Numbered from the stretch's first letter, positions 1 to 12,925 are shown. The stretch is 64,000 bases of DNA from Spirodela intermedia (GCA_902729315.2 LR746267.1:6388424-6452423); one strand, 5' to 3'. The notes: generated by a model from the letters alone, not told the origin. A program made the numbers and translations.

Positions 1-3000
1 TAATTCCCTTGGTTAGAATTTATTTTTTTTGAAAATCATACTTTCCATTGCTTTGATGAAACTTCACCTTGTTATATTTATAAGATGAAAAAGCTATTTA
101 AAAAAATGTCTTTACAATGTGTTTGATGCACCATGTACAATTTCATGATAGTTTTTTCCTCCCTTGATGAATACATATAATAAAGTGTACTGCATTGTTT
201 TCATGATCAGAAATTTATGGCCCATAAAAATTTAACATTCTTTAACTTTTTCATTCTGTCATAGCATACTTCCTGTTTTATTTGCAAAATAAACAAGTGA
301 ACATGAATTTAAAGAAGAAAAACAAGCTAAAAAGGTACACCATAAAATTTCTGAAGTCCATTATTTTTTTGATAAATTAGGAAAAAGAGAAAGGAAAGAT
401 TAGAAAAGGTGAATGTAGATCAATTAGATGTAACCAAACTAGGCCCCCTTTCTTCATCTAAGTGTGGCCATCTGACCAGGAGATAAAACATTGTCAATAT
501 ATTTAAGAGTAGTGGAAGAATGAAATATTTTCCACAAAATAAAATTGCCATCTACCCTTTGTTCACAATGTATTGGAACATGTTATGATTGAGTCTTTTT
601 CTATTATGTACATTGACCCACTTCCTTCGTCATTGATAGTGTTAAGACTTCATTAAATAAGGTGAGTCAACTTCCACAATAATAGTTTCCTACAAATTGA
701 GTCAACTCACTACTGATTAAATTAAGGAAACATGAAGAATTAAGGAGTGAATTGGACTTATTCATATTCTCTATAATTTTATAATATTTTTTGAGATCTT
801 ATAATAATATAACATGATGATATAACTCATTTTTGGCAGAAATATGTTTTAAACGAAAGAAAATACTCACAAGGGTAAACTGGTCCACCTATACATCAAA
901 ATGGTCAAATAGTTTTTTTTATGCAAGTTTTTGCCACAAGTATTGTCATGTATGTATCTTTTGGAAGGAAAATTGAAAAAAAAACACGATACAATAAATA
1001 TTGCATCAAAATTAGATAAAATTTCATTTTTCTAGATTTTAAAACATTAAATGACATTTTTTAAAGTTAAATTTACGCACAAAATTATAAAGACTGCACT
1101 TAAACTCTCATTACAAAGGATTAATGGTGTGATAATCTAGTTTTTTCCAACTTAGAGTCATGAATTTTGAAAATATTAGTGGGGTTAATATGGTGTTTGT
1201 GGCCTAAAGCTGTGAATTTAAAAGAAGGTTTCAAAGTGAAATACCAAAGGTGGCTTAAGTTGTTAAATAGAAGTGATAGACACACTTAAGCTTTTGTATT
1301 AAACATAAGTCATCAAGTATTAGTGTAACATAAGGATTTAATCAATAGAGAGTGAAGTAATTCAAACTAGCCAAATTGTTAAAAACTTTATGGGTAGAAT
1401 TGAGAAAAAGATCAGTAGCTCATTAAATCTTCTATTCACAGCACTATCTTGGTCTAAATATTTGAGTCCAAATATTTAGACGAAGATAACTTCTACTGAT
1501 ATGAAGATTTGTTTAATGGTGCGAAAGTAGCTCTTAGTTGAGGATTTACCTTTTTTCTAGAATTAATTCTTAGTTTTGTGGCTTTATTGCTTTTGAGGAG
1601 AGAGAGTGTGTTTATTTTATACTTATGATTTTTTCCTAATTTTATAGGATTTTTAATAGACATAAATAGTCATAAAGTAGTCTTTACATAACTATGGCAC
1701 CATTAGTTAACTCTCATTTTATTGGTTTATTTATTTTTCCCTTTTGCACATCACTTATTTACTCTCTCCCTCTGTCTCTAGACATGTGTTGACTTGTGGT
1801 GCAAACTCTTTTTTGAGATAAAACAAGACAAAATCTTGTAGAGAAAAGTTATTCTGAAATAAATAATAAATTATATTCAAGAAATTATTATGTATTTGGG
1901 AATTTTCAAGAATCATGTTTATATTAAAGTATACTTGTAATGTAAACTAATCATTTTACCTTTGAGTTTCTTTTACTAAGTTTAAAATCTATTTTTATTT
2001 TGTGTGATTTAGATTATCATTGACACAATGAAAGTTGATGAAATGATGATTTGATAGTGTTGTGAATAGGTTGAGTGCTGTGAAATCTAGATCACTTCCT
2101 TTAATCCATGAGAAATGTGATGTTGTTGAAGATTATTTACCTTAAATCCACATAATGAAGAAACTTCAACTTTTGAATCCACAAGGATTTAATCTTAAGT
2201 CCATAAATCCAGAAAGGGTGTTGAAATCTACAGCATAGAGAGGAATAAATTTTGTGAAAATGATTGATTGTCTCTTGGACTATGGATGAGGGCTTTTTAA
2301 TAGATCAAAAATCAATTATTACTCTCCTAAAGAAAAGAGATTCTATTATCTAGCACCTAAAATTTGAATTTCAGCCTATTCAAACATATTTGAAATGATT
2401 GAAAAGTAGAAACTATTTTTAAATCAAATCTAGATGCATTTAAGACACAATTTTGGTGGGCCTGATTAATTATTGGCCAATTTAACATTGAATTAGGCCA
2501 ACTTATGTCTTCAAGCTTCTTGGCCGCAAGCACTTAAGTTGGACTCCAAAAAAACTGCTCAATCACTAATATAGTGTTGCTATGCTAATATCATTACTTT
2601 ACCTTTCTAATTATTATGCCATCACCAAAATTATTTAGGCTTTCAAAGCCAATAGTCAAACTTACAAGAAATTGAATATACAAGACTAGTAAGGATAAAT
2701 GTATATTTTATAAATCAGAATATAACTTTATAATATAAAGTATTATTATAGACTTATGAGGTGTGTTTATCATTGAATTTTAAAATCGTGTCATTAAATT
2801 ACTCATTTCTTGAAAACCAGAAAAAAAAAAACATGAAACTTTTTAATAGTTATGAAAATAATTTTCTAATATATGTAAAAATCAAGTATAATCTTGGAAA
2901 GTTAAAAATATTATGTCAAATATATATTTTGTTAACACTAAAAGTTACATTTTACATGAGTTTTAGTCATGCATTTAAAAGTAATTTTGAGATGAATTCT

Positions 3001-3260
3001 AATCAAGCTGAAATCATCAAATATGGATGGGTTTGTGTGAAAAATTGTTATGATATGCATGTACATGGTATAGATACATCAGTATACACATACACGCACA
3101 CACACAGAGATTTATGCACATTAAAGAACACCATTCTTTAGTTTGTGTTAATATTTTGGTTTATTTCATAACTGAATGGAGATAGATAACTGTGAGCTTT
3201 CCTAGTTTTTTGCTTTGGTATTTCAGGTTTTAATAAATAGCAGTATGTGCGTATAAATAT
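1..3260. other. AT-rich intergenic region, no gene recognised
   Basis: Strongly AT-rich sequence with no long open frame that resembles a protein and no recognisable RNA gene. Parts around 2050-2560 have the texture of decayed retrotransposon DNA, but I found no paired LTRs, primer-binding site or pol motif, so no element is called. Confidence 0.6.
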
Positions 3261-3263
3261 AAG

Positions 3264-3286
3264 CGAGAGAGAGAGAGAGAGAGAGG
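3264..3286. repeat. (GA)n microsatellite
   Basis: Simple GA dinucleotide tract about 200 bp beyond the stop codon of the Kazal-like gene on the minus strand. Confidence 0.9.
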
Positions 3287-3485
3287 GAGACCGCTCAACT
3301 GTTACATATTAAGGGCGACTTCTTTAATTATTTGTACGTGTCACATGTGATGATGATCCCACAAACTGAGCAGACTCATCGTCACGACAGGGAGGAGGAA
3401 GCAAATCCGAACAAAGAACGTGTCACCAGATATTTATTGGACCAATACGTAAGCCGCCATCCAATACAGTTGGGGGGAGGGAGGA

Positions 3486-3731
3486 CTAGCATTCCCCCAG
3501 TTTCACGACTCGGACGCCATTGCAGTCGGCTTCCACGCAGCCGCAGATGTAGGTGACCCCGTTGGCCCCACACACCGGGTCGGGGACGAGGCAGTTGATG
3601 TTGCAGAACTCCTCCGGCGGGAAGCGCCCGCAGAGGTTCCCGGTGGCGCCCTCCGCCGGAGCCACGCCGGAGTTGAGGGAGACGACCGCGAGGAGGAGAA
3701 GCAAGAGGGCTGCGGAGAATCGGGAACCCAT
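3486..3731 (-). CDS. Small secreted Kazal-type proteinase inhibitor-like protein
   Basis: Single-exon frame of 81 residues from ATG at 3731 to TAG at 3486-3488. Residues 1-29 form a signal peptide: a basic start (MGSR), a run of six leucines, then small residues before the mature part. The mature region has eight cysteines (C34, C43, C47, C54, C63, C65, C70, C81). The core C47-x6-C54-GANGVTY matches the Kazal signature (C-x6-C-x6-Y) shared by small plant 'Kazal-type serine protease inhibitor family' proteins. The likely role is a secreted inhibitor of serine proteases; this follows from family only. The ATG was chosen because it starts the signal peptide directly; an upstream frame extension crosses a TATA-like tract and a GA/CT leader and is not protein-like. 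It lies downstream of, and on the same strand as, the response regulator gene. Target protease unknown. Confidence 0.75.
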   Translation of the reverse strand: MGSRFSAALLLLLLAVVSLNSGVAPAEGATGNLCGRFPPEEFCNINCLVPDPVCGANGVTYICGCVEADCNGVRVVKLGEC

Positions 3732-3761
3732 GATGGCGTCCGAGGACCAGGGAACAGCGAG

Positions 3762-3778
3762 GAGAGAGAGAGAGAGAG
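3762..3778. repeat. (GA/CT)n tract in Kazal-like gene leader
   Basis: GA dinucleotide tract (CT on the coding strand) about 30-47 bp upstream of the ATG at 3731, in the presumed 5' UTR. Confidence 0.8.
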
Positions 3779-3822
3779 GTAGACCACTGCTCGTCTTGTG
3801 TGTATGTAGATATATAGATTCA

Positions 3823-3840
3823 TATATACATATATATATG
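3823..3840 (-). promoter_or_regulatory. TATA-like element of the Kazal-like gene
   Basis: An AT-alternating TATATATA tract on the minus strand about 95-110 bp upstream of the ATG at 3731. This would place the start of transcription near 3795-3800. Position is the only evidence. Confidence 0.45.
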
Positions 3841-4319
3841 GGTGAAGAGAAGAGAAATGGAGGCCCGGCGTTGAATGGGTCCGGTAAACGACGCCGGTTC
3901 TTCCTCCACGCAAGAGAAAAACGAAAGCCGGTTGATTGACAGGAAAGAAAGAACGCCGTCTTCCTTTCCCCGTCGGGAAAGTCTTTCGGTTGACTCGGAG
4001 GGGCCGGCGAGACGAGAACAGAGAGCACCAAGAGATAACAGAGCCATCTATCCACCATCGATCTAGATGCATTCATTCATTCAGTCGGGCACAGAGGAGA
4101 AGAGGAGCATGATACACAGAGGAAACCACCCACCCCCTTCTTCACCATTCCCGTCCCTTCCCCCCCTCCCCCCCTCGGTCGCAGGAGGAGGAAATGTTCC
4201 ACTAAGAATACAAGAAAGATAGCGTTGACCTAGAGATACCGTCAATAATTATACGCACTGACTTTCTTTTTTTACAGGTCGCGGACATTAAGGAAGAGGA
4301 GTAGAAAGAAAAGCCTGAC

Positions 4320-5075
4320 CTACTTGGAGAGCACGCTCATGACGTCGCCAGGGGAGAAATGCGGCAGCCCCGGGTTGCCCACCTTGGGAGACTCCATGAA
4401 GCCCAGGTGGATCTCCTGCTGGGCCCTGCCGGTGTCGTCAGCGCCGCCAACCTTGTTCTGGTTCAGCGCCTCCGGTGGCGGGGTTTCGACGTCGTCCACG
4501 GCGAATCTGCTGGGGATGATGCAGGTGTCCTTGCCGACGAAACCCAGATTCCTCCCCTGCAACTCAGCGGCGCCGCCGAGTGCCGCTGTCGATCGGGCGG
4601 AGCCATGAGCGTCGCCCAAGTTGGGGACGAACCCAGCCAGCCGGCTGGCGGGATTCATGCTCAGAGCCGAGCCTCTCCACCCGTCACAGGGCGATGCGCC
4701 GGCGGCCACAGCTGCGGGAGGAACCGGGCTACCATGAAAGTACCCACTCTGCATGACGGCGTTCTTCAGGTCTCCCTCCGCCACCACTTGCCCGACGCCC
4801 AACGGCAAGGTGTTCGAATGGGGGAGAAGCATGTGATCCATGGCAGGGGCGCCGTAGACGGGATGGGTCTGGCAGATAGTGGCGGCGCCCCCTGCCTGGA
4901 GCCCCTTCGACAACTGGGAGCGGAGCAGCACTGCAGCATTCTGACTGATGGAGAAGGGGTTGTTCCCGATCTGGAAGCCGGTGGGAGGCGGCGATGGGGA
5001 GACCAGGCAGGAAGACTGGACGTTCATGGGGAGATGGCTGGCCTCTACCAGGCTCGGCAGAGGCAGCGGCGATGG

Positions 5076-5106
<31 letters not shown>

Positions 5107-8100
5107 AGCATCTGAACGAGCATGTTACCATTCTGAGGGCCACTCAGCCCGCTGATGCTAGGATTCCCCACCGAGGAGAGGTGGCTGGGAACCCAGCTCC
5201 CGAATCCAGAGGGGGACATGTCCTCGACGGCGATACCGGCTGGCTGGAAGTGCTTTGACATGCCGGACGGACACTTCATCAGAGGCTTGCCGAAGGTCAC
5301 CTCTCGGTGGTCAACGGGAATGCACTTGGGACCTTGAAGGGACGGCTGGAGAATGACCGGCTGCTCCAAACCCGGCAGGACCATGCCAGTAGACGGTCGG
5401 CCGAGCAACTCCGCATGCAGGGCGGCAAGTGTCTGCGGGGGGATCTGACCGGAGGCAGCAAGAGACTGGATGTCGAGCCTGCTGAGAGGGCCCACTTTGG
5501 TCCCCGAGTCAACAGGCCCGCACATGGAGTTGTGGAGTGCACCCTGATGTTGGGCTACCCCACTAAGCCGTTTCAGATACAATCTGAATTTCTGCACATT
5601 TGAGAAGATTGAAAGCGGCAGAGATTAGATTCGGTGGGCAACAGGAGCCAGAGCCGGTCTACAGAGTGTCAGCTTCCTACGGATAACACGAAAACAAATG
5701 TGCGCAAGATTGGAATCAAAGTAGTTCATCTTCAAATATAGTTGAAACACAGACATGGCAGAATAATCAAAATCAAGCGTATAGGATATATATAGATAAT
5801 TTCCATCAGTTTTCTGAACTCCGTGATGGATAAGGCATGTTGGCATAGGTGGCAACTAGCTGCATGGTATCTAATTAAGGCACGTCATCTTTAACCTGCT
5901 TAAGCAAGAATATTTTCCATTTGGGATAAGATGCTTCTTGGACATGAGTATTTTTGGGAAGGTACTCTTTCAGTGGACAACAATTCATCTGCTGTTATGG
6001 GGTGAAAATTTTGTACTAGAACAGAACCCTTCCTATAGCACAGTGAGCCTGTTACACAACGAAAGTCAGTATGCACCGTTCCAGAATCATCCATACATCT
6101 TTCTTCAACGAACCAGAAAATGCGCAGGGCATGTAAGAAATATGGTTAACCATATATGATAATGAAATAAAAGATCACAGCCATAGCGTAAGATCTGTAA
6201 AATAGAACAAACCTGTAAATGGCTTGCAACATTCTCTCTTGTTAGCCCCGGAACATTCATTAGTTCGAGAATTCTCTTGGGAACGGCCTCTGCAACCAAG
6301 CATATTCAAGACCCATTAACCGGGAGAATTCAAATTATGCATAGACTAAACTGGTCATGTTTTTTCAAACCCAGCAGGAGCAAGTTCTTACTGTCGATTC
6401 CGAGTTGATTTACAGCATTGACAAACTGCTGATGGAGCTCGACAGACCAAACCACACGGGGTTTTTTTGATGAGGAAGGGTCATCGTTTTCGAGTTCACC
6501 ATCATCTTCCTCTTCTTTAGCGTCCCTTTTCTTCTTCTGAGATTTCCAATTACTATCATTTGCATCATTAACCGATGAAGTGTACTCAGCATCATCTGTC
6601 CCTCGTCTGTGTTTGTCAGAATCCTCTACACTACCTGATTGCTCGTGGTCTTTGTTTTCATTCCATTTCTTCCTAACTACATGTTGCCAGATGTTCTTTA
6701 ATTCTTCAAAACGGACAGGCTTTATCAAGTAATCACATGCACCATGTTTGATCCCTTTCATTACCATTTCCGTTCTCTTGTCAGCAGACATCACTGGAAT
6801 CCAGATAAACAACATTAAAATTCACATTGTATATGATGAAGAGCTTATAAAAGTTTACAGTGGAAAAGATAACCATAACTACTCACTTATGACAGGAAGA
6901 TCCATTTCGAGACCAACAAGTTCCAGGAGTTTGAACCCATCCATATCAGGCATGTGAACATCACTAATTACCAAATCAAAACTACTCTTTCTCTCCCGAA
7001 GAATCGACAATGCACTTGTTGCACGAGGGCAGACGGTAACTGTAATCCATGAAAAACACCAAGTCAAAGGCATGTAATATGGAAAGCTTTGCACAGCAGA
7101 TCAAACCTTTAGGCGAAGGTTTACTTGAAACAAGGCCTCAAAGGCCCTTTCAGATATTTAACAGTTTTTAATCCGCCATTGGTTATTTCAGGAAAAACTA
7201 AAATATCTGAATGGAGGATTCAATAAGGTAACTCCAACTGTAACAGATTGAATAACACTCACTTATCAAAGATATTGACGACTAACACTCACTTATTGAA
7301 GTTCGCATAAATGTTCCTTCTCGAAGACAAAACTGTGAAATTTAGTAACTCAAGGGGGACCACTTTTTTTGTACTCCTAGAAAACCACTTGGTGATCTTT
7401 TTAACGCTCATGGATTGTCAGCAGATAAGTGTGAACACCATAATTAAGATAGGTGTCCGCTATAGATAAATGAAGAACCAGCCCTGCTAGTGTGAACGCT
7501 ATAGATAGGTGTCCGCTTGAGATATCAAACAGACTTTCGTGTGACGATGAAAAAAAAAAAACAGAAGGCAAATTTTCTGAACACCATAATTAAGTGTGAA
7601 CACTTGAGACAATGCCTTCTAAGAAAAACAGGGCAAACAAGGAGCCATATTCCCGCTATAGAAAAACAGTTTCAGGCAGGAAGATTTCTTAGCCACCTCT
7701 ACTACGTTTAAGTGCAAGATTGTAAATATCTCGGATCTTGGAAAGTTCAATGATGCTAAGGATCAGTTCCTATGAATAAATTCACCAAATTACCATATTG
7801 GAGAAAGCACTAAGAATGAAGTAGAAGATTCAGAAGCCACGTCAATAATGAAATGGCAAAAAAAATTGTGACACTATGTGCCACATGAGAATAAAAAGCA
7901 GAATTCTAAACTGCAAGAACTATCTAACTTATTTGAAGAATAATCCCTCAAAATTAAAGAGATACAATAGACACAGCACCAACATAGAAGTTATGACACC
8001 TAAAAGCCTTTTTTGATGGATAAATATAATATCATAATATACTGAAAATATTTACTTATGTCTACGTAAAATTAACTGTTATAAAATATCATTTTATGTG

Positions 8101-9835
8101 GTACAAATATCATTTCAAATAGACTAATTTTCTAAGCAGCTGATTGCAGTCATCTATTAAATACTATTTATAAATTATTTTTACATATTATAAATGATTA
8201 ATAAATTTGTATCTACATATATGCAGATATATGTTTCATGTCCAACTGGATGCATTGCATGAACAGGAGAATGTGAGCCATACGTGCAAACACACTTATG
8301 GTTGGTCAGGAATTCCATCCATTAAATGATGGCCAAACACAAACATCATGTTCAGCGATTCATGCAGTGGCCGGAACTGATCCAGTTACAGATTGGTGAC
8401 GTCTTTGAATGCGGTGTTTGATACAAAAAGGCAACCAGACTAGTAAAAGATTGGTCTATGAGGACCAACTAAGGGAAATTAACCACTGACCCTTCATCAA
8501 TTCCGCATGCATTGAACCTCCTGCTTACTTACGAAGCTAATGGCATATTCTCACATGATCGTTACCCACTGTATGAACCCACCAACACATCATATGTAAT
8601 TTTTAGGAGAAGGCAAACGTTACTAATGATACGTTTTTAGTGATATGCCTGAAGTCGCGAGTTATCCCTGAAGGTATCATGCAGGACAAAGAGAACACAA
8701 TAAATCGGTCCTGGCAAGCTTACAAGAGAAACTTACCGACCAAACACCACTGGTGGGTTTGCGGGTGTTCTATGTGGCTATACATAATGTTGGATCCAAA
8801 AAAAATCGCCTTATCAGCAGCCTAAATAACCTTAAAAAGGCCATGTCAATATTCTATTTAAGGTTATATTACGTAAGTTGCACGCAATCTCATATTTTGC
8901 TATAATTTTTCATTTTATTTTAAAAAATTCAAACTGGAGTTGAAACGTTGATTTCCACCCAAATTTTGTCACTATCCACAAATTTTTTTGTCCTTATTTA
9001 TCCATAGTCAAAAAAATTCTATCCACTTAATCAATGGCCCACTAAAAATAAAAATTGAGCCATGGATTTGAATAAGTAGTGATTCAAATGATCAATCAAT
9101 CAATTAATGAAACGGAAAAACGTACTAGGACGAACCATAAGATGAGCGAACAAAGTTAGACACGATGGGGGGACTGATTATCACGACAACTACTACGAAC
9201 TATACCAGCAGAAAAAAGTTAGACCAATTATAACGATTTTGTAAAATATGAGCCCATAGATCTCCATGTGGAGGGGCGTGGGTTGATATGAATCAGCAAA
9301 TGAGTATTATATGGCTAGCTATTAGAAACTGCAGCACTCTTGGATTTAGAAGAATCTCTTATGCATCACTATTCATAATCTGCTTGACTATGTCCAACTA
9401 AGCTCCCACTAAAAGCAGAATGTATCGTATTTAAGTTTATTTTTCCAAACAGAAGATTGAGCAATAAAAAAAATCCTGAAAGAACAGGCCATTAGCAGGA
9501 TCAGTGAGTTAAATACTAGACTAGATGGCTGACTATTTCACTGATTAAACACTCATTCATGTGAAGATAAGCCTCTCAAACAGTACCCAGTTGAAAAATA
9601 AGTTCAATCCACTAATCAGGTTAGACTTTCTTAGAAAAGCATCTTGGAACTCACCGTTATAGTCGCACTTCCGAAGCATCTGATCCAGTATCTTGAGGCA
9701 TGTCATATCATCGTCCACAACCAGGACCCTGAGCCCGGCAGGAAACTGGTCGGGCACATCTTCATCAGTTTTGGACAGACCTAAGCCGCTTCCCGCGTTC
9801 AAGTTCGCCACCCCCAATTTCTGCATAGCGGCCAT
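4320..9835 (-). CDS. Type-B response regulator (two-component, ARR-B class transcription factor)
   Basis: Five coding exons: 9835-9655, 7039-6887, 6793-6392, 6289-6213 and 5591-4320, all with GT-AG borders and matching phases, giving 694 residues. Residues 35-150 are a receiver domain: acidic pair D41/D42, phospho-acceptor D87 in the motif [10 protein letters not shown], and K136 in LIKPVR. Residues 198-220 form a basic/acidic linker with a likely nuclear signal (KKKR). Residues 221-281 are a GARP/Myb-like DNA-binding domain, starting KKPRVVWS and including [20 protein letters not shown]. The C-terminal part (272-694) is Gln/Pro-rich with a polyglutamine run, as expected of an activation region. 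By family, phosphotransfer from histidine phosphotransfer proteins to D87 switches on cytokinin-response genes in the nucleus. Intron 1 is 2.6 kb and falls inside the receiver. It shares its upstream region with the divergent FKF1 gene. All key residues are present. Confidence 0.93.
5078..5108 (-). repeat. CAG trinucleotide repeat encoding polyglutamine
   Basis: A run of CTG/GCT triplets (CAG on the coding strand) in the last exon of the type-B response regulator. It encodes about ten consecutive Gln within the putative activation region and is likely length-polymorphic. Confidence 0.9.
7040..9654 (-). other. Intron 1 of the type-B response regulator (2.6 kb)
   Basis: AT-rich intron with no protein-like frame. 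Around 7425-7615 a few short phrases recur in shuffled order (for example GAACACCATAATTAAG and CTATAGATA), suggesting local duplication. No transposon ends were recognised. Confidence 0.7.
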
Positions 9836-10229
9836 AACTAGAATCCTCCACTAACTCCAAACGTCGCCCAAACGTCTTTCACTGACCAGCACGATCATCC
9901 AGCTCCATCGTATCTCACCGCCGCTGCCTCATGCCAGAGCGCCCCGGATCGTGGTCTCTGTCATCCTCCAAACCCTTCACCCCCTTTCCCACCAGATCCG
10001 CAACAGCAGACCACCCTCGGACCGACAACGCCCTCGCCGGCAACTTTGGCGCCGCCTCGGGGATCCCTCACCGTCACACCTCCGCCCGATCTGTCCCCGA
10101 TCCGCAAGGAAGCCGCGGGGTTCCTTTGATCCCTAGATCAACGGATGCGAAACACAAGGGAAGACATCCAAATCGAGGATGAGGTGGAGAGCCGGAGGTA
10201 AATAAACATACAGAAAGACGTAGACAGAG

Positions 10230-10320
10230 ACTAGGGTGATGTAGAGAGAGATAGAGATAGAGAGATAGAGAGAGAGGAAGGGGGAGGAGAAGATTACAGG
10301 GAGGGAGGAGACCGGGAGAG
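10230..10320. repeat. GA-rich (CT-rich on gene strand) leader tract
   Basis: Imperfect GAGA/GATA-type purine tract within the presumed 5' UTR of the response regulator. On the transcribed strand it is a pyrimidine-rich leader. Confidence 0.7.
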
Positions 10321-10373
10321 AGAGGAAGACGACGAGACTGTGTGAAGGAGAACTGTTGCGTGCGGGCTCAGTC

Positions 10374-10382
10374 ATATTTATA
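10374..10382 (-). promoter_or_regulatory. TATA box of the type-B response regulator
   Basis: TATAAATAT on the minus strand, preceded by a GC-rich stretch. It implies a 5' UTR of roughly 500 nt that includes the GA/CT-rich tract at 10230-10320. A 5' UTR intron cannot be excluded. Confidence 0.5.
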
Positions 10383-10399
10383 CCCGCCCCGGCGGCAAT

Positions 10400-10559
10400 A
10401 ATTTGCGGGGAAAAAAGGCAAGCGAGAGAGGGGGGGAATGGTAGAAAATGGCAGGGCGTGGTGCTGGCCGAGGCCAGAGAAGCGAGGCGACGTACGGAAA
10501 GTTATGGGCCCCACTCCCGCCAGCGCGATAGAGAGAAACAAAGGGCATTGGTCTATAGA

Positions 10560-10591
<32 letters not shown>

Positions 10592-12230
10592 CCGCATGTG
10601 GAGATCCCCCACTCCTCGCCGCCGCCGCTACAGCTTCCGGTCCCATTCCGCATATGGAAACCGGCGGGAGACCGGGAACAGCCCGTAGCCTATCATTTAT
10701 TGATTCTGGTCAATGCCCGGCGCTAATTAATGACTTATTCCGCCATTTATTTTCTAGCCGATGATCCGACACCTAACAGCTCGCTGTTTTTACGAACTTG
10801 CCATATGCGTCCATAAACTTCGAGATTATTACCAAATGACGCTCTAAAAGTGGGAATTTCGAAATCAGCCCGTTTTACTAACGCCTAATACTTCCAAATA
10901 CAGATCGATGTTCCAGATGCCACTAGAAACCGTGCCCATTCCACTTATAGCCGTAACAGCGAGCGTACGTACGTAAGTACGTACAGTCCGACGACGTGCA
11001 TGGCACATGAATGACTGGCTGGCGTAGTGGGCGTTCGATCGAAAGACGTTGATTTGGAAAGAGTGATATGTATCCCATAATAATAATGCCCGCCGACTAG
11101 CGTATCTTCTATCATGGCCTGCCTTAGCGAAGAGCGATGGCCTGGAACTCCGCTGCATGGGCTTTAATTGGGACCCTTACCGTAATATCACCCTTTCCTC
11201 TCTCTCTCCCTCTCTCTCTAACCTACCCCGCTTACCCCACACTTCTTAAGGAATTTAGGGGTCAAATCAGGTATAAGTGTGTGAGTGTGTGCGAAAAAAT
11301 TTATGTGAAGGGAGCTATGCCACGAACCTTGACCCAAACAAAATATATAATATATAATACAAACTTTGGAGAACCTTTCTAAAAATATATAATACAAAAT
11401 AAATGCGGCCATTTTAGAAGAAGCTATTCTTAACATAGATGTTTTTGGTAAATAATCGCATCATAAATATACAATTTATTTAGAATAAATCAATTTAAAG
11501 TAAAATGTTGCATGTAAGATCGGGGCCCACCATTCTCCTACTTTGTCTTGAAAGATATTTTGAGAAACAAACTTGGAAGACCCAAAAGAAAGGAGTCAGT
11601 CTAGTCAAGGCTTGAAGATCTTCACTAGTTGACCATTGGATGAGTGGAAGGCGGGCAAGTTGATTGGGCCCACCTTGACCCAAACAAAGAGTAACATGCC
11701 CCAAGGCTATAGTTTAGGGTTAGGTTAGTTGAAGGCTCAGTGGCCATTCATGCTCTACATTGTTGTAATTTCATTTTCAAATCACTTTTTTTTTTCAACA
11801 AGGGTAAAATGACAAGTAAATGCTTTATCTTTTTATACCTAAACTTACCTTTAAACTAGCATAAATTAATTTTAAGCCCCAAAAAAATGCTTTTAATGAA
11901 GTAGAAATAATATTTATATTTTCTTATGTGAATAATATTAGATGTTTTTTCAATTTCATGTTGAATGAAATTTAGAATTCTTGATCCCACGAATCCAACA
12001 ATTCTAAAATTCTTGTGTGTCCCGCCACCATAAATCACATATGATTCCAATGAATTATATGAGATGAAACTAATATCCAATATTTTTTCCCATTTATAAA
12101 TAATTTTTAATTTTCAATAAAACGATTTACCAATAATTTTAGATGCTAGGAAGACCCAGAAACTCATTTTTACCTTTTGTTTTATTTTCTGAGGCCTTAA
12201 AATGTTGGAGACCGAGTCGGTCCTTGAAAA
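10400..12230. other. Intergenic region between response regulator and FKF1 (distal part)
   Basis: Holds a (GA)n microsatellite at 10561-10586, a GTAC-rich palindromic stretch near 10963-10984 and otherwise AT-rich DNA. The phrase TTGACCCAAACAAA occurs twice (near 11330 and 11680). No gene recognised. Confidence 0.6.
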
Positions 12231-12239
12231 TGTGGGACC

Positions 12240-12245
12240 CACGTG
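12240..12245. promoter_or_regulatory. G-box (CACGTG) upstream of FKF1
   Basis: Perfect palindromic CACGTG about 970 bp upstream of the FKF1 ATG. G-boxes bind bHLH (PIF) and bZIP factors. A role in this gene is inferred. Confidence 0.4.
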
Positions 12246-12577
12246 ACCGGTTACCTCAGAATCACGAGGGAAGGCCTACGTTAGAGAAAATTACTTTTTT
12301 ACCACATTAATTCTCATATCTGTCTGTCGACAGATTGAAAAGACATGACATGGCTGACGTACAACGAGAACGTCCAGTCCCCCTCTCTCTCTATCTCTCT
12401 CTTTCTCTCTCTCCCGGCGCTCCTGCAGAGCTCGAGACAGGGGAGGATGGACATCTTTTGTCGTCACCTGGAGGAGACCCTGTTTTAGCCGCATTCGTCT
12501 CCCCAATGCGCACATTCATGATGCACTTCGCTTCGCACGGAGTTAGGGGGGGGGGGGGGTTGGCTTCGCGCGGGAAC

Positions 12578-12925
12578 AAATATCTAAGCGGGGAGGACGT
12601 GTGGCTACGCTGTCGTGCGCCGGATATTTCCCCTCGCATGCCGCACTTTGGAGAGGGTGGGCCCATCGCACGATATTTTCCCTCTGAACCGAAATATCGC
12701 ATACGTGGCATCTGGAGGCCGGTCCACGACACCCCGTAGATATTTCTCGCTCGGAGCACCCCACTTCCCCTGTCCGAGATGGGGGGGAGGAAATGACTAG
12801 AAGGCCACCAAGAGGCAACACTAACGGAAAGGATGTCGGATCTCATTAAGAGTACGCATAAACATAGCGGGAATTTTTTTTCATCACGTCATAAATATTT
12901 CGATTTAATTTAAGACCGAATATCT
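12578..12925. promoter_or_regulatory. Cluster of evening-element-like motifs upstream of FKF1
   Basis: Motifs matching or one base off the evening element AAAATATCT occur on both strands: AAATATCT at 12578-12585, AAATATCC (minus) at 12622-12629, AAAATATCG (minus) at 12672-12680, AAATATCG at 12692-12699, AAATATCT (minus) at 12738-12745 and AATATCT at 12919-12925. They lie about 290-640 bp upstream of the FKF1 ATG. Clock-controlled, evening-phased genes typically carry such sites, bound by CCA1/LHY/RVE proteins. Confidence 0.5.

Noticed and set aside
4359-5258. Long plus-strand open frame of 299 codons opposite the response regulator
   Set aside because: It is the antisense shadow of the last exon of the type-B response regulator. 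Its polyleucine run is the complement of the polyglutamine codons.
12335-12846. Overlapping GC-rich frames on both strands upstream of FKF1
   Set aside because: Low-complexity, Ser/Arg/Pro-rich translations across a promoter with CT and G runs; no family resemblance.
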